Part shown: positions 60,711 to 64,000 of the stretch, piece after piece
Numbering within the stretch: position 1 is the stretch's first letter
Layout: each line of letters opens with the position of its first letter
Origin: Tolypothrix sp. NIES-4075
GTDB lineage: Bacteria > Cyanobacteriota > Cyanobacteriia > Cyanobacteriales > Nostocaceae
Length of the DNA: 64,000 bases
Direction of reading: 5' to 3'
Assembly (NCBI RefSeq): GCF_002218085.1
Contig: NZ_BDUC01000001.1
Location: forward strand, 1,117,955 to 1,181,954
The notes under the pieces: generated by a model
What the model was told of the DNA's origin: nothing
Databases searched by the model: none
What the model saw: only the letters and a program-made list of their open reading frames with translations
Position numbers and translations under genes: made by a program

Positions 60711-61769
60711 ATGGGCAATTTAAGACGCGTACCCGTTGGCATTGTTGGCGCGTCAGGCTACGGCGGAGTACAGCTAGTTCGACTACTGATGGATCATCCA
60801 GAAGTCGAAGTTGTTTATTTAGGTGGCGAGAGTAGCGCTGGCAAACCCTTTGGCGAACTTTACCCTCATTTGGCTCATGCAGTTAATTTACCAGTTGAGG
60901 AGGTAGATCCAGAAATTATCGGCGATCGCACAGAAATTGTGTTTCTTTCTCTTCCAAATGGTCTGGCTTGCGAAATAACTCCAAAACTGTTGGAAAAAAA
61001 ATGTAAAGTACTCGATCTCAGTGCAGATTACCGCTTCAGTGACTTGACAACTTACACAACTTGGTATGGCAAACAGAGAAACGATAACAAAACAGCTGCT
61101 ACAGCAGTTTACGGCTTACCAGAATTGTATCGCTCGCGCATTGCCGAAGCGCAGTTAATTGGTTGTCCCGGCTGCTATCCTACCGCTAGCCTTCTCGCAC
61201 TTTCGCCACTTTTAAAGCAAGGTTTAATCGTTCCCGAAACCGCGATTGTTGATGCTAAGTCTGGCACCTCCGGCGGCGGACGGCAAGCAAAAATCAACTT
61301 CTTGCTAGCCGAAGCAGACAACTCTCTAGGGGCATACGGTGTCGCCCGTCACCGCCACACCCCGGAAATTGAGCAGATTTGCAGTGATTTGGCGGGGCAT
61401 GAAGTTATGATTCAATTTACACCCCACCTCATTCCAATGGTGCGGGGTATTTTAGCTACCGTATACGCCACCCTCCGCGATCCCGGCTTGGTGCGAGACG
61501 ACTTAATTACTATTTTTAGAGCCTTTTACCGTAACTCTCCTTGGGTGAGAATTTGCGAAACTGGCGAATATCCGCAAACAAAGTGGGCTAGCGGTAGTAA
61601 TCTTTGTTATATCGGTTTAGAAGTTGACCCGCGCACCGGTCGCGTGATTGTTATGTCAGCAATTGATAACTTAATTAAAGGTCAAGCAGGTCAAGCTATC
61701 CAATGTATGAACATTATGATGGGCTGGGATGAAACCTTAGGCTTACCCAAGTTGGGATTTTATCCTTAA
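60711..61769 (+). CDS. argC: N-acetyl-gamma-glutamyl-phosphate reductase
   Basis: A 352-residue NADPH-dependent enzyme of arginine synthesis. It has the N-terminal VGIVGASGYGGVQLVRLL dinucleotide-binding motif, the catalytic Cys in LIGCPGCYPTAS, and a second His/Arg group in GVARHRHTPEIEQI. It converts N-acetylglutamyl phosphate to the semialdehyde. The GGAAAAGG sequence 10 bases before the ATG is a strong ribosome binding site. No other arg gene is adjacent. Confidence 0.94.
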   Translation: MGNLRRVPVGIVGASGYGGVQLVRLLMDHPEVEVVYLGGESSAGKPFGELYPHLAHAVNLPVEEVDPEIIGDRTEIVFLSLPNGLACEITPKLLEKKCKVLDLSADYRFSDLTTYTTWYGKQRNDNKTAATAVYGLPELYRSRIAEAQLIGCPGCYPTASLLALSPLLKQGLIVPETAIVDAKSGTSGGGRQAKINFLLAEADNSLGAYGVARHRHTPEIEQICSDLAGHEVMIQFTPHLIPMVRGILATVYATLRDPGLVRDDLITIFRAFYRNSPWVRICETGEYPQTKWASGSNLCYIGLEVDPRTGRVIVMSAIDNLIKGQAGQAIQCMNIMMGWDETLGLPKLGFYP

Positions 61770-61790
61770 ATCAGTTAGGAGTTAGAAATT

Positions 61791-61818
61791 GTACAGACGC
61801 GACATGTCGCGTCTCTAC
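61791..61818. repeat. Dispersed palindrome, GAGACGCG family
   Basis: GTACAGACGCGACATGTCGCGTCTCTAC-type hairpin 22 bases after the argC stop; probably a terminator for argC as well as a member of the repeat family. Confidence 0.7.
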
Positions 61819-61881
61819 CTAACTCTACTTTGATGATTTTTGTTAACAAAATCTATTTACTTTACCCATAATTCCTCAATT

Positions 61882-62148
61882 ATGACTAAATATACTAATA
61901 AAATGGTAATTATCACTACTAAAATTACCGTAAGTAATTTAGTCGATGAAATACTAGCAGAACGGGGTTTTACTTTTAGCGAACAAATTCGCTCTATTAC
62001 TCTAGATAATGTTTTAGTTGATACAGGCGCAACCCGTCTTTGTCTGCCAGCAAATATTATTGCTCAGTTAGGCTTACCGCTTGCCGGAGAAATAGATGTT
62101 AAAACCGCAGCGGGTATCTGTAAAACACGACTATTTAGGCGAATATGA
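61882..62148 (+). pseudogene. Retropepsin-like aspartic protease fragment
   Basis: 88 codons starting MTKYTNKMVIITTKITVSNL. The active-site motif VLVDTGATRLCLP and the following ANIIAQLGLPLAGEIDVKTA match small single-domain aspartic proteases of cyanobacteria. The sequence then stops making sense at CKTRLFRRI, because the downstream half is missing; only the first lobe and flap survive. A different gene remnant starts in another frame a few bases earlier. Confidence 0.6.
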
Positions 62149-62272
62149 AGAAGTAAACCAAAGTGGATTTTTCCCAGGTTTAGACCCAAATTTGTTATTG
62201 CAATATATTGCAATGCCTGACCAGTATGATGCTGTTCAAGAGTTTGAGCGCGTTATCCGACATATAAACTAA
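62126..62272 (+). pseudogene. C-terminal remnant of an Uma2-type gene
   Basis: 49 codons reading HDYLGEYEEVNQSGFFPGL, then LLLQYIAMPDQYDAV and ending at a TAA at 62270. The pattern (Q)SGFFPGLxxxLLxxYI and PDQYDAVxEF is that of the C-terminal tail of long Uma2 proteins. It overlaps the protease fragment in a different frame, so a deletion has joined two unrelated genes. Confidence 0.5.
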
Positions 62273-62278
62273 AGTATC

Positions 62279-62450
62279 GTAGGGCGTGTTAGGACATTCA
62301 TCAAGGCGCACACTTTGTGATGTCTCGATGCGTTACGCTTCGCTAACGCACCCTACTGGCTTAAATTGGGAATGGGTAATAGGGAATGGGTAATGGGGAA
62401 ATAAAACTTTTTTCCACGTTCCCAATTACCAATTCCCAATTCCCAGTTTC
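62279..62450. repeat. Dispersed palindrome and heptamer spacer
   Basis: 62279-62356 is GTAGGGCGTGTTA...TAACGCACCCTAC with inner hairpin halves; 62360-62450 holds GGAATGGGTAAT heptamers and a complementary CCAATTACCAATTCC tail reaching the enolase stop. Related to 670-747 and 40165-40201. Confidence 0.65.
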
Positions 62451-63736
62451 TACTTGGGTCCTAATCCTACAGCACCGGCATAAATAGCGCGATCGCCTAA
62501 TTCATCTTCAATTCGCAACAAGCGGTTATATTTTGCTACTCGTTCGCTGCGACATAAAGAACCGGTTTTAATTTGACCGGCACGAGTTGCTACTGCTAAA
62601 TCAGCAATAGTCGTATCTTCAGTTTCACCGGAACGATGGCTGATAACTGACCGGAAACCGTTACGAGTCGCTAAATCAATCGTTTCCAAAGTTTCTGTTA
62701 ACGAACCAATTTGATTAAGTTTAATCAAAATGGCATTAGCGGATTTTTGCTCAATGCCTTTTTGTAAGCGTATGGCATTAGTTACAAACAAATCATCACC
62801 TACCAATTGAGTACGCGAACCGATTTTCTCAGTTAGTAACTGCCAATTTTGCCAATCTTCCTCATGCAAGCCATCCTCAATCGATACAATCGGATATTGA
62901 TCGACCAATTGCCCTAAATAATCAATAAATTCAACTGGGGAATGTGGTTTACCGTCATAGACATATTGTCCTTCTTTGTAAAACTCACTCGCTGCCACAT
63001 CCAAAGCCAAAGCTACTTCTTCACCTGGTTTGTAACCTGCTTTCTCAATCGCTGCCACTAACAATTCTAAAGCTACCTGATTCGACTCTAGGTTAGGCGC
63101 AAAACCACCTTCATCCCCCACCCCGGTCAGTAGACCTTTATCATCCAACACCTTGCTGAGGGTGGCAAATACCTCTGCACCCCAGCGCAAAGCTTCCCGG
63201 AAAGAAGACGCACCAATGGGGACAATCATAAACTCTTGAAAGTCCACATTATTTGATGCGTGTGCCCCACCGTTAATTACATTCATCAACGGTACTGGCA
63301 ACAAATTCGCCAAAGGTCCACCTAAATAGCGATATAGGGGAAGTCCTAAAGAATCGGCTCCAGCTTTAGCGGCGGCTAGAGAAACTGCTAAAATCGCATT
63401 TGCGCCCAAATTGGATTTATTAGCCGAACCATCCAAAGCAATCATCGTGCGATCAATAAGTTCTTGGTTCAAGGCATCCATGTTGATTAACTTCGGCGCG
63501 AGTGTCTCTTTGACGTTCTGCACCGCCTTGAGTACCCCTTTGCCCCCGTAACGATGTTTTTCGCCATCCCGCAGTTCGTGCGCCTCAAAAGTGCCTGTGG
63601 ACGCGCCACTAGGAACCTGTGCCAATCCGACAGCACCGTTTAACAAATGCACTTCGGCTTCAATTGTCGGTCTGCCGCGAGAGTCGAGAATTTCACGAGC
63701 AGCGATCGCCTCAATCGCAGTATCTATGTTAATCAT
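62450..63736 (-). CDS. eno: Enolase
   Basis: A 428-residue glycolytic enzyme. Typical elements are AREILDSRGRPTIEAEV at the start, the loop VPSGASTGTFEAHELRDG, the GGAHASNNVDFQEFMI catalytic region, DVAASEFY and SIEDGLHEEDW with metal-binding acids, LVGDDLFVTN, and ISHRSGETEDTTIADLAV. The frame extends 15 codons upstream, but AAAGGACAAAGAAAAG before the ATG at 63736 decides the start. It dehydrates 2-phosphoglycerate in the cytoplasm. Confidence 0.95.
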   Translation of the reverse strand: MINIDTAIEAIAAREILDSRGRPTIEAEVHLLNGAVGLAQVPSGASTGTFEAHELRDGEKHRYGGKGVLKAVQNVKETLAPKLINMDALNQELIDRTMIALDGSANKSNLGANAILAVSLAAAKAGADSLGLPLYRYLGGPLANLLPVPLMNVINGGAHASNNVDFQEFMIVPIGASSFREALRWGAEVFATLSKVLDDKGLLTGVGDEGGFAPNLESNQVALELLVAAIEKAGYKPGEEVALALDVAASEFYKEGQYVYDGKPHSPVEFIDYLGQLVDQYPIVSIEDGLHEEDWQNWQLLTEKIGSRTQLVGDDLFVTNAIRLQKGIEQKSANAILIKLNQIGSLTETLETIDLATRNGFRSVISHRSGETEDTTIADLAVATRAGQIKTGSLCRSERVAKYNRLLRIEDELGDRAIYAGAVGLGPK

Positions 63737-64000
63737 CTTTTCTTTGTCCTTTAGATGAAAGCGTTTTTGCCGCTGAAACAAACAGCCTATTGGTTCCGAC
63801 GATCTAGCATAGGCGTTTCCGGGACTTTATACGCTCAGATTTAACAAGTTTTCTAGAGATTTGCTTGCCTGCGCTGCCTGTACGATTGTCATTAGCGCTG
63901 ACAACAAAATCATCACATCAATTTTCACAGTTTCTCAAAACCACCCATATTTCCACATCTTCGCGACTCAAGGCTCCAAAAAAAACTTAAATCTCTCCAT
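63737..64000. other. Region upstream of enolase
   Basis: The window edge cuts this region. It should contain the enolase promoter; no gene, palindrome or repeat family member is recognised in it. Confidence 0.4.

Overview
The window reads as chromosomal DNA of a filamentous cyanobacterium, most likely Nostocales. The reasons are the very frequent HIP1 octamer GCGATCGC, heptamer-repeat spacers between many genes, several Uma2-type nuclease genes, and core genes typical of the group: a Ycf49-like protein, a bifunctional-nuclease (BFN) protein, CsaB, RibBA, a carotenoid oxygenase, and a YidD that is here fused to a dipeptidase. No tRNA, rRNA or CRISPR array was recognised. Most of the window is ordinary housekeeping DNA, with accessory material concentrated in three places.

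Layout. 1-20 kb: a lipoprotein protease (cut by the window edge), a pentapeptide-repeat membrane protein, a U32 peptidase-family protein, GST, pgeF and birA (divergent), an M23 peptidase, riboflavin synthase ribE, BFN, an aldo/keto reductase with a ferredoxin-like tail, an AAA ATPase, two Uma2 genes, an APH-like kinase, a small gene broken by one in-frame TAA, csaB, Ycf49-like and DUF3593 membrane proteins, and hisA. 20-23 kb: two paralogous coiled-coil proteins in tandem. 23-28 kb: an NAD biosynthesis operon pncB-nadD-nrtR-nadE with a perfect palindrome directly in front of pncB. 28-33 kb: a 50-residue conserved protein with its own palindrome and terminator, a basic secreted protein, a phytol/polyprenol kinase-like protein, the YidD-dipeptidase fusion and two TspO-like paralogs. 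33.5-37 kb: a decayed segment with a receiver domain whose phospho-Asp is Glu, gene fragments, a MITE-like element and an IS607 element (serine recombinase plus TnpB). 37-51.6 kb: a NarL-type regulator, era, pfkA, an aspartoacylase-like gene, a phosphoglycerate-mutase-like gene, a carotenoid oxygenase, a toxin-antitoxin pair whose toxin carries an in-frame TAA, a membrane serine/threonine kinase, an Uma2 gene, a DUF559 gene and metH. 52-56.6 kb: a group II intron carrying a second group II intron inside its reverse-transcriptase gene (a twintron), antisense to and just upstream of an amidase gene. 57-64 kb: an Uma2 gene, a MazF-type pair, ribBA, argC, a chimeric gene remnant and enolase.

The genes form small functional groups. 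NAD synthesis is complete from nicotinate (PncB, NadD, NadE) with its likely repressor beside it. RibBA and RibE carry out the first and last steps of riboflavin synthesis at distant loci. PfkA and enolase are glycolytic. The strongest theme is repeat DNA shaping genes: heptamer repeats and palindromes supply stop codons (birA, the AAA ATPase, DUF559), sit in frame inside proteins (U32 peptidase, nadE) and bridge two genes into one reading frame (YidD-dipeptidase). Two palindrome families keep their pairing while the stem sequence changes.
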